Assembly: GCA_937902315.1 (NCBI GenBank)
Contig: CALGUG010000056.1
Span: 223,313 to 287,312 of the forward strand
Source: an uncultured Chloroflexales bacterium
GTDB lineage: Bacteria > Chloroflexota > Chloroflexia > Chloroflexales > Chloroflexaceae
DNA: 64,000 nucleotides
Direction of reading: 5' to 3'
Part shown: piece after piece, positions 8,588 to 17,878 of the stretch
Numbering within the stretch: the stretch's first letter is position 1
Layout of the letters: each line of letters begins with the position of its first letter
Position numbers and translations under genes: made by a program
The notes under the pieces: model-generated
Database searches by the model: none
The model's input: the letters and a program-made list of their open reading frames with translations, nothing else
What the model was told of the DNA's origin: nothing

Positions 8588-9760
8588 ATGTCAACGCGAA
8601 ACTGGGTAGTCACAGGGCGCGATGTGCCCGAGCTTACGCACTTCGATCAGCTTATCCAAAGCTTTATGCAAGAGCGCTCGATCCCAAACGCCAGCGCCGC
8701 CATCAGCTATCAAGGCCGCCTCGTCTTCGCACGCGCCTACACGTGGAGCGAGGCCAATGAGGAAGCCATTCAGCCCGACGCGCGCTTCCGCATCGCCAGC
8801 ATCAGCAAGCCGATCACGGCGGTCGCGATTATGCGCTTGGTGCAAGACGGCAAACTCAGCCTCGATGACAAGGTTGAGCAACTGATCGACCTGATTCCGG
8901 CAGATGGCCAGCAAGCCGACCCGCGCCAAGCCGAGATCACGGTGCGCCATCTGCTGCAGCACCTCGGCGGCTGGGACCGCGACGTCAGCTTCGACGCGAT
9001 GTTTATGGATCAGCCGATTAGCGAGGCCTTTGGCTTGGAGCTGCCGATCTCGATCGACGACATCATCCGCTATATGAGCGGGCAAAAGCTCGATCACGAC
9101 CCGGGCAGCAAATACGCCTACAGCAACTATGGCTACTGCCTGCTGGGGCGGATCGTCGAAAAGCTGACGGGCCAGAGCTATTCCGATTATGTCAAACAGA
9201 TTCTGCTCGATCCGCTGGGTATGCACGATACGCGCTTGGGCAAAAGCCTGCCCGAAGGCCGCCAGCCTAAAGAGGTGCGCTACTTCAGCGACGAAGAGGT
9301 GCCGAGCGTGTTCGACCCGCGCCGCCCGAAGGTGAACTTCGCCTACGGTGGCTTCAACCTCGAGAACATGGACGCCCACGGCGGCTGGCTCAGCTCGGCC
9401 ATCGATCTGGTGCGCTTCGCCGACAGCCTCGATCTGTCGAAAGATGGGCCGATCCTTGCGCCCGAAAGCATCCGTGAGATGCTAGCCGAGCCAGCCATCG
9501 GCAAAAACGAAAGCGAAGGCTACTATGCCTGCGGCTGGCGCGTGCTGCTCGAACATGGCGGCTATACGATCGGGCATCGCGGCAGCTTGCCTGGCACACT
9601 TACACACTTGACCAAGCGAGCCAATGGGGTCACATGGTCAGTGCTCTTCAACCAGCGCAACGACCCATCCGGCCTGCCCTACGATAAGTTCGAAGAGCTG
9701 ATGTTCGCCGCCAGCGACGCGAGCGAAAGCTGGCCCGAGCACGATCTTTTCCAGGAGTGA
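8588..9760 (+). CDS. Serine hydrolase, beta-lactamase class C / esterase family
   Basis: A 390-residue penicillin-recognising-enzyme fold. The three family motifs are present: S71-I-S-K74 (nucleophile serine and general-base lysine) in FRIASISKPIT, Y178-S-N in YAYSNYGY, and H330-R-G in GHRGSLPG. Together these point to an esterase or D-amino-peptidase-like hydrolase rather than a proven beta-lactamase. No signal peptide is present, so it is probably cytosolic, unlike true AmpC enzymes. The ATG has GAGGAA 8 bases upstream. A family A element starts directly after its TGA stop. Confidence 0.93.
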   Translation: MSTRNWVVTGRDVPELTHFDQLIQSFMQERSIPNASAAISYQGRLVFARAYTWSEANEEAIQPDARFRIASISKPITAVAIMRLVQDGKLSLDDKVEQLIDLIPADGQQADPRQAEITVRHLLQHLGGWDRDVSFDAMFMDQPISEAFGLELPISIDDIIRYMSGQKLDHDPGSKYAYSNYGYCLLGRIVEKLTGQSYSDYVKQILLDPLGMHDTRLGKSLPEGRQPKEVRYFSDEEVPSVFDPRRPKVNFAYGGFNLENMDAHGGWLSSAIDLVRFADSLDLSKDGPILAPESIREMLAEPAIGKNESEGYYACGWRVLLEHGGYTIGHRGSLPGTLTHLTKRANGVTWSVLFNQRNDPSGLPYDKFEELMFAASDASESWPEHDLFQE

Positions 9761-9922
9761 TAGCAAATCGGGTTGATTAGGTTCTATTTGGCCTTCGGCA
9801 GAGTGGAGCTTGACTACTTTTGTTGTGTGAGATTTCGCGCTGTCGCACGAAATTTCACACACCTTTCTCCCCGTTTTGTTCTTCCTGCGTTACAAGAGCA
9901 CAAGTCTTCAAATGGATTGGTA
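9761..9922 (+). repeat. Family A MITE-like element, full length
   Basis: A 162-bp copy starting TAGCAAATCGGGTTGATTAG immediately after a TGA stop codon and ending GGATTGGTA. The central hairpin at 9824-9861 has 14-bp arms with one G-T wobble. No target duplication remains. Confidence 0.8.
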
Positions 9923-10051
9923 TCGGAAAACACTTCGAGGGGTCATACTTGGCTTTATTACCCACGAACCCTACCCAGCTTCTCCACATGTTTTCCCCAA
10001 AAACTCCTTACAACAATAGTGAGCAAATGCTAGCTTTTCGTCGCAAAGGTG

Positions 10052-10060
10052 TGCTATAAT
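10052..10060 (+). promoter_or_regulatory. Candidate extended -10 promoter upstream of dnaE
   Basis: TGCTATAAT is a perfect extended -10 element with no good -35. It lies about 377 bases before the dnaE start, implying a long leader. An alternative is TTGACA at 10106-10111 with TAATTT 18 bases later. The rest of 9923-10436 shows no convincing gene. Confidence 0.45.
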
Positions 10061-10436
10061 ACAACCCATAAGCGCAACTAAGCGATGAACACTACACCAT
10101 TCAGCTTGACATAGCGCGTCAGAATGCTGTAATTTCTGACAGTCTCTCACAGTGTAATGGCTTACATGCCATTCTCTTCCAGAGCGCACCAACTTTAGCG
10201 CCACAAAAGTGTAAAACTTTTCCTTATTTTGATAGTACGCTGACGGTATACAGCCGCGCTTGCTATCAGGAAAATCTTTCTTTGTCACGCATCTCCATTC
10301 AAGCCTCGGCATAGATGCGCTCTTGTGATCTGTAAAGCGAAACGCTTGGCAATCGCCCTGAGCTGCTTCTGCCGGATCAGTATTGACGATGCGTTTAAAT
10401 ATGTATGAGAACCGCCTGCTTTGGAGCACATGAGTT

Positions 10437-13400
10437 ATGCACGATTTTGTCCACTTGCATGTCCATTCTGAATACAGCCTACTTGATGGTTATGCCACAA
10501 CCAGCGGCATAGCGCAGCGTGCCAAAGAGTTAGGTATGGATAGCATCGCCCTGACTGACCACGGCGTGATGTACGGCGCAATGGATTTTTATGCTGCGGC
10601 CAAAAAAGAAGGGATCAAGCCGATCATCGGTATGGAAGCCTATATGGCTCCCAACTCGCGCCATGATGCGAGCGTGCGCGGTGGTAAAAACTACTACCAC
10701 CTCTTGCTCTTGGCGCAGAACGAAGTCGGCTACCGCAATCTGGTCAAGCTCACAACACGCGCCCATCTCGAAGGGCACGGCGGCGGTATCTTCGGTCGAC
10801 CGCGCATCGACTGGGAATTGCTTCAGCAGTATCACGAAGGACTGGTTGTCACTTCGTCGTGTATCGCTGGCGAAGTGATTCAACATCTCACTCAAAAACA
10901 GCGCGATAAAGCGCGCGAAATCGCCGCCAACTATCGCGACCTATTGGGCGGTCGCTACTACCTTGAGCTACAGCTCCACGACAATACGCCCGAACTCGAA
11001 GAGATCAACGAAGAGCTTGTACGCATCTCGAAAGAGCTGCATATCCCTATGGTGGTCACCAACGACACCCACTTCATCCGGCGCGAAGACTTAGAGACCC
11101 AGAAAAAAGTCATGGCGATGGGCATGAACATGACCTTTGAAGAGTTTTGTAGCAAAGGTTATGTCATGGACGAGACCTACCATATTATGTCGGGCGAAGA
11201 GATGTGGCAGCGCTTCAAACGTTATGGCACTGCGCCGCTCGAAAATACGCGCGCCATCGCCGATAGCTGCAACCTCAAGCTCGAGTTTGGGCGCGTTCAA
11301 CTGCCCGAGTTCGAGCTACCCGAAGGCCATGATGCCGCCTCGTACCTGCGCTTTGTGTGCGAAGAGGGCCTGATGCGCCGCACCAACGGCAATCCGCCCG
11401 AAGAGTATGTCAAACGGCTCGACTACGAATTGGACGTGATCAACCAGACCGGCTTCCCGGACTATATGTTGATCGTTTGGGATTATGTAAAGTTTGCTCG
11501 TAGCCATGGCATCCCCTGTCTGCCGCGCGGTTCGGCTGGCGCATCGTTGGTGCTCTACTGTTTGGGTATTACCGACGTCGATCCAGTTAAAAACAAGCTG
11601 CTGTTCGAGCGCTTCCTCTCGCCCGAGCGTTTGGAAATGCCCGATATTGATACCGACTTCGCTGACTCGCGCCGTGGCGAGATTCTCGACTATATCGCCC
11701 AAAAGTATGGCCGCGAAAATGTAGCCCAGATCATTACCTACGGTACGCTGGGCGCCAAAGCGGCGCTACGCGATATGGGGCGCGTAATGGGCATTCCGCT
11801 TAGCGAAGTCGATCGTGTCGCCAAGCTGATCCCCTCTTTGCCGGTGGGCACAACCATCGCTCAAGCGCTTGAGCGCGTGCCCGAGCTCAAAGAGATCTAC
11901 GATAGCAACCCCACCATGCGCGAGCTGATCGACTGGGCCCAAAAAGTCGAAGGGCGCATGAAGAACGTCGGCACCCACGCCTGTGGTATTGTGGTTAGCC
12001 GCCATCCGCTCGAAAATCTTGTGCCGCTCCAGCGCACCACCAAAGATGAAAACGCGGTTATGGCCGCTTTCGAAGGCCCAACTCTGGCCAAGATGGGTCT
12101 ACTCAAGATGGATATCTTGGGTCTGACCAACCTTTCAGTCGTGGCCGAGGCGCTCAACTACATCCAAAAGACGACCGGCAAACGCATGGAGCTGGCCGAT
12201 ATTCCGCTCGACGATAAGAAGACCTTCGATGCTCTGGGACGAGGCGAAACCTCCAACGTCTTCCAGTTGGAAAGTGCGGGCATGACCAAATACCTGCGCG
12301 AACTGAAGCCAACCCGCGTCGATGACCTCTACGCGATGGTCGCACTCTATCGCCCCGGCCCGCTCGAGCAGATTCCGCACTACATCGCAAATAAAAATAA
12401 TCCGGCTGGTATCAAGTACCTCCACCCGATTCTCAAGCCGATTCTGGAAGATACCTACGGCGTGATCGTGTACCAAGAGCAGATCATGCAGCTGCTGCAA
12501 ACGGTCGCGAACTATACGCTCGGTGAAGCGTATATCGTGATCAAGGCGATCAGTAAGAAGAATCGTGAGCTGATGGCGCAAAACGCAACGCGCTTCAAAG
12601 AGGGCTGTATCAACAAGGGTATCAGCGCCGAAATCGCCGAAGAGCTTTGGCAGTTGATTCTACCCTTCGCCGGTTACTCTTTCAACCGTCCGCACGCAAC
12701 GCTCTACGGTCTGCTTTCATATCAGACCGCTTGGCTCAAAAACAACTATCCGGTCGAATATATGGCGGCAGTGCTTACGGGCGCTGGCGGCGTGACCGAA
12801 GATGTAGCCAAGGGCGTAGCCGAGTGTGGACGTTTGGGTGTTGCGGTACTTCCTCCCGACGTCAACGCTAGCCAGCACGGCTTCACGATCGAAGAGCTGC
12901 CCGAATCAGCGCTCGATGCGAGCATTAAATACAAACTCGGCATTCGTTTCGGGCTTTCGGCTATCAAGGGTGTGGGTGACGGGCCTGTACAGGCGATCGT
13001 CAACGCGCGCGAAAAGGGCGGCCCATTTATATCGCTCGAAGATTTCTGCGATCGGGTTGAGCGCCAAGCCCTCAACAAGCGCGTGATGGAAACCTTGATC
13101 AAGGCTGGCGCGCTCGACTCGCTGCCCGGCAGCCGTCGCCAAAAGCTCGCTATTCTCGACCAAGTGATCAGCGCGGCAGTCGAGGCCCAAAAGGCGCGTG
13201 AAGCAGGCCAAGTCAGCATGTTCGATCTGCTGGGCGAAGATACCGGCAGCGGCAGCAGTAACATCAACGCCATCCCTATGCCGGTGATCAACGAGACACC
13301 CGAGGAGAAAAAAGAGCAGCTGGCTTGGGAGAAAGAGCTGCTGGGCATGTATGTCTCGACCCACCCGGTCGCCCAAGCACTGGAGGGCGTCGATTTAACC

Positions 13401-14336
13401 GGCATTACAACGCTCGGATCGCTGACCGAAGAGCATATCGGCAAGAAACACGAGTTTATCGGTATGCTGACCGGCACGCGCAAAATTATGACCAAAAAGG
13501 GCGATGCCATGCTGGTTGGCACCTTGGAAGACCTTGAGAGTAGCATCGAATTCGTGGCCTTTCCGAAGACCTTGGCCAAATTCGAAGAGCTTTTGGTCGA
13601 TGATAAAGTGGTCCAAGTCAGCGCTAAAATCGACAATCGTCGCGATGGCCTACAGCTTATGATCGAATCGGTTAAGCTGCCCACAATGCGCGATAAGCAG
13701 GAAGACGCCGAAGCGAGCGAAGAGGCGATACCGCTCAAACAGCTTGAACCGACTGAAGCGCTAGCGCCCAATCTGCAGCAACCTGAGCCTGTCGCGAGCT
13801 ACAGCAACGGCCATGCCAATGGCAGCAACGCTGCAAGCAATGGCTATGCTCAGGCTCATCAGGGTGCGAGCAACGGCTATTCGAATGGACACAACGGCCA
13901 TAATCCGTCAAACGGGTTAAGCAATGGCGCAGTATCTCAGCCACAACAGGCACAAGGACACGAAAGCAATGGAGCTGGTGTGCCTTCAGCTACAGCGGCA
14001 CCAGTCACTGTAATCAAAGCGAGAACACGCGTGAGTCTGCCAAGCAACAATGCTAGTTCAAATAACGATGCGAACCCCACACCCGTTCCAGTGGTGGGAC
14101 GCAATCTGCATGTGATATTACCGCGCTCTGAAGTGCTCGACGTCGATGTGCACTGCATGCAAGAGGTCGACCAGATTCTGCGCTCGAGCGAGGGCAACGA
14201 TGTTGTTACGCTGCATATTCCCGACGAAGAGCAAATGGTCTTGTTGCGGCCTCACCACAAGGTGAACTGCACACCCGACCTAGTTCAGTCGTTACGCAAT
14301 ATTCTCGGCCCCGAAGGCGTATTCGTGTACGACTAG
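10437..14336 (+). CDS. dnaE: DNA polymerase III alpha subunit
   Basis: The replicative polymerase catalytic subunit, 1299 residues. The PHP domain opens with HLHVHSEYSLLDG. The catalytic aspartates are D403 and D405 in MPDIDTDF. The fingers, helix-hairpin-helix and an OB domain (FIGMLTGTRKIMTKKGDAM, about 1005-1080) follow. Between the OB domain and the last ~75 residues is a disordered linker (about 1085-1222) rich in Ser, Asn, Gly, His and Gln with repeated SNG. The C-terminal piece (NLHVILPRSEVLDVDV) resembles the conserved tail of some DnaE1 proteins. The ATG at 10437 has GGAG 11 bases upstream. A strong terminator follows. Confidence 0.97.
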   Translation: MHDFVHLHVHSEYSLLDGYATTSGIAQRAKELGMDSIALTDHGVMYGAMDFYAAAKKEGIKPIIGMEAYMAPNSRHDASVRGGKNYYHLLLLAQNEVGYRNLVKLTTRAHLEGHGGGIFGRPRIDWELLQQYHEGLVVTSSCIAGEVIQHLTQKQRDKAREIAANYRDLLGGRYYLELQLHDNTPELEEINEELVRISKELHIPMVVTNDTHFIRREDLETQKKVMAMGMNMTFEEFCSKGYVMDETYHIMSGEEMWQRFKRYGTAPLENTRAIADSCNLKLEFGRVQLPEFELPEGHDAASYLRFVCEEGLMRRTNGNPPEEYVKRLDYELDVINQTGFPDYMLIVWDYVKFARSHGIPCLPRGSAGASLVLYCLGITDVDPVKNKLLFERFLSPERLEMPDIDTDFADSRRGEILDYIAQKYGRENVAQIITYGTLGAKAALRDMGRVMGIPLSEVDRVAKLIPSLPVGTTIAQALERVPELKEIYDSNPTMRELIDWAQKVEGRMKNVGTHACGIVVSRHPLENLVPLQRTTKDENAVMAAFEGPTLAKMGLLKMDILGLTNLSVVAEALNYIQKTTGKRMELADIPLDDKKTFDALGRGETSNVFQLESAGMTKYLRELKPTRVDDLYAMVALYRPGPLEQIPHYIANKNNPAGIKYLHPILKPILEDTYGVIVYQEQIMQLLQTVANYTLGEAYIVIKAISKKNRELMAQNATRFKEGCINKGISAEIAEELWQLILPFAGYSFNRPHATLYGLLSYQTAWLKNNYPVEYMAAVLTGAGGVTEDVAKGVAECGRLGVAVLPPDVNASQHGFTIEELPESALDASIKYKLGIRFGLSAIKGVGDGPVQAIVNAREKGGPFISLEDFCDRVERQALNKRVMETLIKAGALDSLPGSRRQKLAILDQVISAAVEAQKAREAGQVSMFDLLGEDTGSGSSNINAIPMPVINETPEEKKEQLAWEKELLGMYVSTHPVAQALEGVDLTGITTLGSLTEEHIGKKHEFIGMLTGTRKIMTKKGDAMLVGTLEDLESSIEFVAFPKTLAKFEELLVDDKVVQVSAKIDNRRDGLQLMIESVKLPTMRDKQEDAEASEEAIPLKQLEPTEALAPNLQQPEPVASYSNGHANGSNAASNGYAQAHQGASNGYSNGHNGHNPSNGLSNGAVSQPQQAQGHESNGAGVPSATAAPVTVIKARTRVSLPSNNASSNNDANPTPVPVVGRNLHVILPRSEVLDVDVHCMQEVDQILRSSEGNDVVTLHIPDEEQMVLLRPHHKVNCTPDLVQSLRNILGPEGVFVYD

Positions 14337-14358
14337 GCTCTGTTTTAGGGCGACACCG

Positions 14359-14392
14359 AACGGCGACCGTTTTCGAGACGGTCGCCGTTTTT
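14359..14392 (+). terminator. Rho-independent terminator after dnaE
   Basis: A 12-bp perfect stem (AACGGCGACCGT / ACGGTCGCCGTT) with a 7-base loop runs directly into a T run, 23 bases after the dnaE stop. Confidence 0.92.
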
Positions 14393-14421
14393 AGCTTGCA
14401 GCAGGCAAATCAATCAAGTTA

Positions 14422-14587
14422 TACCAAATTCGTTTTAAAGACGAGCATTTGCTTAACGCGGGGAAAACAAAACGAGGGAAAGACGTTGTGTGCTATTTCG
14501 CGCTGTCGCGCGAAATAGCACACAACGAAAAGAGGTACGTTCCACTCTGCCGAAAGCCAAATAGAAAGTAATCAACCGAATTTGGTA
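14422..14587 (-). mobile_element. Family A MITE, intact copy with target duplication
   Basis: A 166-bp element bounded by the 11-bp terminal inverted repeats TACCAAATTCG / CGAATTTGGTA. It is flanked by a TTA duplication at 14419-14421 and 14588-14590. The central hairpin at 14485-14526 has 18-bp perfect arms. It has no coding capacity and is almost identical to the copy at 23455-23619. Confidence 0.9.
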
Positions 14588-14592
14588 TTATC

Positions 14593-14640
14593 TCGTTTTG
14601 GCCTTCGGCAGAGTGGATTGCATATAATCGGCCTTTAGCA
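14593..14640 (+). repeat. Family A remnant
   Basis: TTTTGGCCTTCGGCAGAGTGG, the left-arm signature of family A, directly follows the intact MITE. A further degenerate hairpin (TATGTGGAA / TTCCACATA arms, about 14823-14860) lies beyond copy 5 of family B. Confidence 0.5.
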
Positions 14641-14720
14641 GCGAAAAGCAGCGTTTGAAGCTGCTAGACGCACGCGCTTGGCAGCTCGCAGCGAAAGCTG
14701 CCAAGCGCTTGAGCGCCTGC

Positions 14721-14791
14721 ATGGATGGACGGCGATCTAGTAGCCGTAGGCGGACGCGCTTGGGAGCGAATGGAAGGGTGAGACCTTTCCG
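14721..14791 (+). repeat. Family B repeat, copy 5
   Basis: Forward copy with core TAGCCGTAGGCGGACGCGCT and GGGAGCGAATGG. The triloop is GTA rather than GAA, while the GCC/GGC stem is kept. Confidence 0.75.
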
Positions 14792-14900
14792 CTTTATACG
14801 TAAGCAGCGTTCAGAGAAGAGTATGTGGAACTCCGCACCGAAATGCGAAATTCCACATATCAAAAGCCTGTACTCACGTAGAACCAAGCACGTGAATCGT

Positions 14901-16136
14901 CTAGCGGTTGAGGCGTAGGGCTTGAGCGATTCCCGCTTGGAGAGTCGAATAGGTTTCAATCGAGCTGAAATCGAGCGCCAGACCAACAATCGTCTGAGCG
15001 ACTTCGGGCCGAATACCAGTCAAGATCAGACGCGCACCCAAGAGTTTGACCGCTTGAGTGGTCTGCAAGAGCATATTTGCCACATGGGTATCGACGATCG
15101 GCACTCCGGTGATATCCAGAATGAGCAGCTCGGTGCGGTGATCGGCCACCCCTTGAAGCAGATCTTCCATAATCTGCTGGGCGCGCTGCGAGTCGATCGC
15201 GCCAATCAAGGGCATCACCATAGCGCGATTGGTGAGGGGAATAAGCGGTGAACTCAGCTCGCGCAAGAGCAGGCGTTGATTCTCGATGATCTCTTGTTGG
15301 AAGCGCTCGCGCTCCTCCTCTTGCTGAATCTCCTTGGTGATGTCGCGCATAATGCCCGGTATAGCGACCACATTGCCTTGATCATCGTGCAGGGCAAACA
15401 CAGAGACGTGGGCTGGGAAGTCGCTTTCGCCGCGCATATAGTGCAGCATACCGATCCACGAATTCTGCTCCAACACGTGCTCGGCGATGCGCGGCGCAAG
15501 GTGCCGTTCATCAGGGCGGAGGAACTCATCCATAGAGCGCCCCAGCAGCGATTGCGCAGGGTAGCCGACGAGTGCCGCAAAGGCTGCATTGTGATAGGTG
15601 ATAACACCCTGCAAGGTGACAACCGAGATTCCATCGGGCGCGTTGTCGGCCAAAGCAGCGAAGGTGCGCGCCTCAAGCTGGTTATAGCTCAACTGGCGAT
15701 GGAGCTGGGTTTCGGTCTCTTGGGCTTGAACGAGCTGAGCCTCATAGTAAAGCGTCTCGGCTCGGCTCAACACTTCGGTCACTCGCTCGATCGCAAGACA
15801 GGCTGCTTCGCTATCGCTCTGGGCGAACCGGCGTAAACACTGATTGATGGCCGTGCGAACCATTCGCAAATAGCTTTGGTGGCCCGCAAAGCAGAGCTCA
15901 GCCTGCAATCCATATTGGTTTAAGAAACCAGTTGTAAAGGGATTTTCAAAGCTACTTAACGCTTGAAGCACAGCCGCATAGGTCGCCTTTAGAAAGGTCT
16001 GCTTTTGATCCGATGAAAGATCTTTGTAGGGTAAAGGACTGCTTAGAAAAGCACTATCGAGAGCGGCAAGTAAGTCATCCGCATGAAGACGAAGATATTC
16101 TGACGCTGGAACGTATTGCTCGAACGATTCCTGCAT
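14901..16136 (-). CDS. RsbR-like stressosome protein: N-terminal sensor, PAS, STAS
   Basis: A 411-residue cytosolic signalling protein. An N-terminal helical region (about 1-145) resembles the variable sensor part of RsbR-type proteins. A PAS domain follows (about 160-270, NAPDGISVVTLQGVITYHN). After a coiled coil comes a STAS domain from about 295. LLILDITGVPIVDTHVA contains Thr343 and Thr350; the DITG threonine corresponds to the kinase target in STAS proteins of stressosomes. It probably relays a stress or redox cue by partner switching. No RsbT, RsbX or sigma-factor gene lies nearby, so partners are encoded elsewhere. Two related proteins occur at 43663-46741. Confidence 0.88.
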   Translation of the reverse strand: MQESFEQYVPASEYLRLHADDLLAALDSAFLSSPLPYKDLSSDQKQTFLKATYAAVLQALSSFENPFTTGFLNQYGLQAELCFAGHQSYLRMVRTAINQCLRRFAQSDSEAACLAIERVTEVLSRAETLYYEAQLVQAQETETQLHRQLSYNQLEARTFAALADNAPDGISVVTLQGVITYHNAAFAALVGYPAQSLLGRSMDEFLRPDERHLAPRIAEHVLEQNSWIGMLHYMRGESDFPAHVSVFALHDDQGNVVAIPGIMRDITKEIQQEEERERFQQEIIENQRLLLRELSSPLIPLTNRAMVMPLIGAIDSQRAQQIMEDLLQGVADHRTELLILDITGVPIVDTHVANMLLQTTQAVKLLGARLILTGIRPEVAQTIVGLALDFSSIETYSTLQAGIAQALRLNR

Positions 16137-16546
16137 AACGGCTCTCTACTCCTTTAAGGCATAGCATCGGCGCTATACCTCACTCACTTCATTAAAGAGC
16201 TACAGATCCGGAGCGCTCTTTGCAAGATACAGAATTGCCTCGCTCAATCGGAGAGCGCAGCTGATGGTACGCAATGGTTAAAAAAAGATTTATAACCTAC
16301 CCAAACTATTGTACGTCATAACCCACCTTGCTTGAAATAGAGAATGCTCAGTTTTTCTCTCTCAGAAGGCATTTTTCTATACCTAAATACTATGATCGTC
16401 ATAAGCAATCATAGCTGATCGTTCTGAGTCCCGACGCGCCAAGCTTGAGCGGCCTTGACTCAACTTTCTGAAAGCAATAGTGTGGTACCATAGGCAGAGG
16501 CAATCCGCAAAAAAGTTCCAATGGTTCTATAAGGAGCATTGCAAAA
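16137..16546. other. Divergent intergenic region
   Basis: AT-richer spacer between the RsbR-like and GNAT genes. The only signal is TGGTACCAT (16483-16491), an extended -10-like box 55 bases before the GNAT start. No repeat family copy or ORF of note is present. Confidence 0.4.
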
Positions 16547-17464
16547 GTGAGTGGCTACGCAATGCAAACTGAGCACTTTCGTAAAAGTGAGAACACTATG
16601 CATCTAAAACGTTATACGGACGTAGATGCCTTCTATCAAGCAGCAGGTGAATTTCTTCTGCGCCACGAAGCCGAAAACTGCCTTATTGTCGGAATATGTA
16701 CGGCCTTACGTGAGAATATAAAGGCATATGGAACGATACCGCCCTATTTCGTAACTGTCGCAGATGATGTCGGCATTATCGCTGCCGCGATTATGACGCC
16801 GCCCCATAAATTGGTCCTATCCTATAGCGATATCCCAGAAGCGCTCGAAATGATCGCAGTCGATGCGATCGCCGCCAACGGCCTCTTGCCGGGTGTACTC
16901 GGGCCAAGCAGCCTTAGCAAGCGCTTTGCGATGCACTGGCACGAGCTGACCGACCAACCGGTCGAGCTCGGTATGTCGCAACGCATCTACAAGCTCGAAA
17001 AGGTCAAGCACCCCAGCGCGGTTCCGGGCCGCATGCGCCGCGTCGTCGAAGAGGATCGCACGACTATTCTCCGCTGGCTGTTCGATTTTCATCAAGAAGC
17101 TGTGGGAGGAAAGCTACAAGAAAATCCCTTCGAGAAGCAGTTCAACAGCGCGCTCGAAGGCAAGATCCGCCGCTATTTCGTTTGGGAGAACAGCGCCGGA
17201 GAGCCGGTATCGTTTGCAGGCTGCACCGGCCCCACCCAAAACGGTCTGCGAATCGGCCCGGTCTATACGCCGCCCGAACAGCGCAAACGGGGCTACGCCA
17301 GCGCGCTGGTCGCCGCGCTCAGTCAGCTCATCCTCGATGAAGGGCGCAGCTTCTGCTTCCTCTTCACCGACCTAGCCAACCCAACCTCGAACCATATCTA
17401 CCAAGAGATCGGCTACACTCCGGTTATCGATGTCGACGAGTTTGTCTTCGGCACTCACGACTAA
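16547..17464 (+). CDS. GNAT-family N-acetyltransferase
   Basis: A 305-residue protein whose C-terminal ~120 residues form a GNAT fold. GPVYTPPEQRKRGYASALVA is the acetyl-CoA pyrophosphate-binding motif A, and NPTSNHIYQEIGYTPVIDVD is motif B. The N-terminal half (FLLRHEAENCLIVGI, then MTPPHKLVLSY) is typical of longer two-part GNAT proteins of unknown substrate. The GTG start at 16547 is chosen because AAGGAG lies 10 bases upstream. An internal ATG at 16598 begins the conserved region and is the alternative. A hairpin terminator follows at 17487. Confidence 0.9.
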   Translation: MSGYAMQTEHFRKSENTMHLKRYTDVDAFYQAAGEFLLRHEAENCLIVGICTALRENIKAYGTIPPYFVTVADDVGIIAAAIMTPPHKLVLSYSDIPEALEMIAVDAIAANGLLPGVLGPSSLSKRFAMHWHELTDQPVELGMSQRIYKLEKVKHPSAVPGRMRRVVEEDRTTILRWLFDFHQEAVGGKLQENPFEKQFNSALEGKIRRYFVWENSAGEPVSFAGCTGPTQNGLRIGPVYTPPEQRKRGYASALVAALSQLILDEGRSFCFLFTDLANPTSNHIYQEIGYTPVIDVDEFVFGTHD

Positions 17465-17486
17465 GTCACTCTAACAGATGCTCAAA

Positions 17487-17514
17487 AGCCTTCCGCCGTT
17501 ACTGACGGAAGGCT
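17487..17514 (+). terminator. Terminator after the GNAT gene
   Basis: A 9-bp stem (AGCCTTCCG / CGGAAGGCT) with a 10-base loop is followed by CTTTATTTT, 22 bases after the stop codon. Confidence 0.8.
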
Positions 17515-17522
17515 CTTTATTT

Positions 17523-17603
17523 TGCAGGCGGAGAGGCGTCTAGCTCCCATTAGGTCCTTAGCGCGTCCGCCTTCGGCTATCAACATCCAATCCATCCATT
17601 CGG
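17523..17603 (-). repeat. Family B repeat, copy 6
   Basis: Reverse copy: GCAGGCGGAGAGGCGTCTAG, then CTTAGCGCGTCCGCCTTCGG and CTATCAACATCC. It follows the GNAT terminator. Confidence 0.85.
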
Positions 17604-17722
17604 GTGTTATCGCTTTCTTCGCCGCTCGCCGGTTATCGAAGTAGCAACGCGGGCTTCGCAGCGCTCCCTTCTCGGGAGAAGGGAACACGGCCCACATCGC
17701 CAGCGGCGCTTCCTGTGCTAAC

Positions 17723-17747
17723 GTACCCTTCGACAGGCTCAGGGTAC
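17723..17747. repeat. Inverted repeat GTACCCT...AGGGTAC
   Basis: A 7-bp inverted repeat around TCGACAGGCTC. A degenerate second copy (GTTCGACAAGCGCTTCCCGA) follows at about 17769. This kind of short dispersed sequence is common between genes in many bacteria. No function can be read. Confidence 0.4.
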
Positions 17748-17828
17748 ATTACCTTTGCCGTTCCTGTAGTTCGACAAGCGCTTCCCGAGCTTGCCGAAGA
17801 GCAGGATTCAGTTAATGACTCTGTGTCT

Positions 17829-17878
17829 CTGTGCCTCGCGTGGTGAATTAAATCTGTGCCTCGGGTGATGCATTAAAT
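17829..17878. repeat. Tandem 25-bp direct repeat
   Basis: Two adjacent copies starting CTGTGCCTCG and ending ATTAAAT (17829-17853 and 17854-17878) with 3 mismatches. The second copy supplies the stop codon of the NUDIX gene. Confidence 0.7.

Noticed and set aside
9971..10429. A 152-codon minus-strand ORF upstream of dnaE
   Set aside because: It has no recognisable domain or ribosome site, has odd composition (many Cys and His), and overlaps the probable dnaE promoter region.
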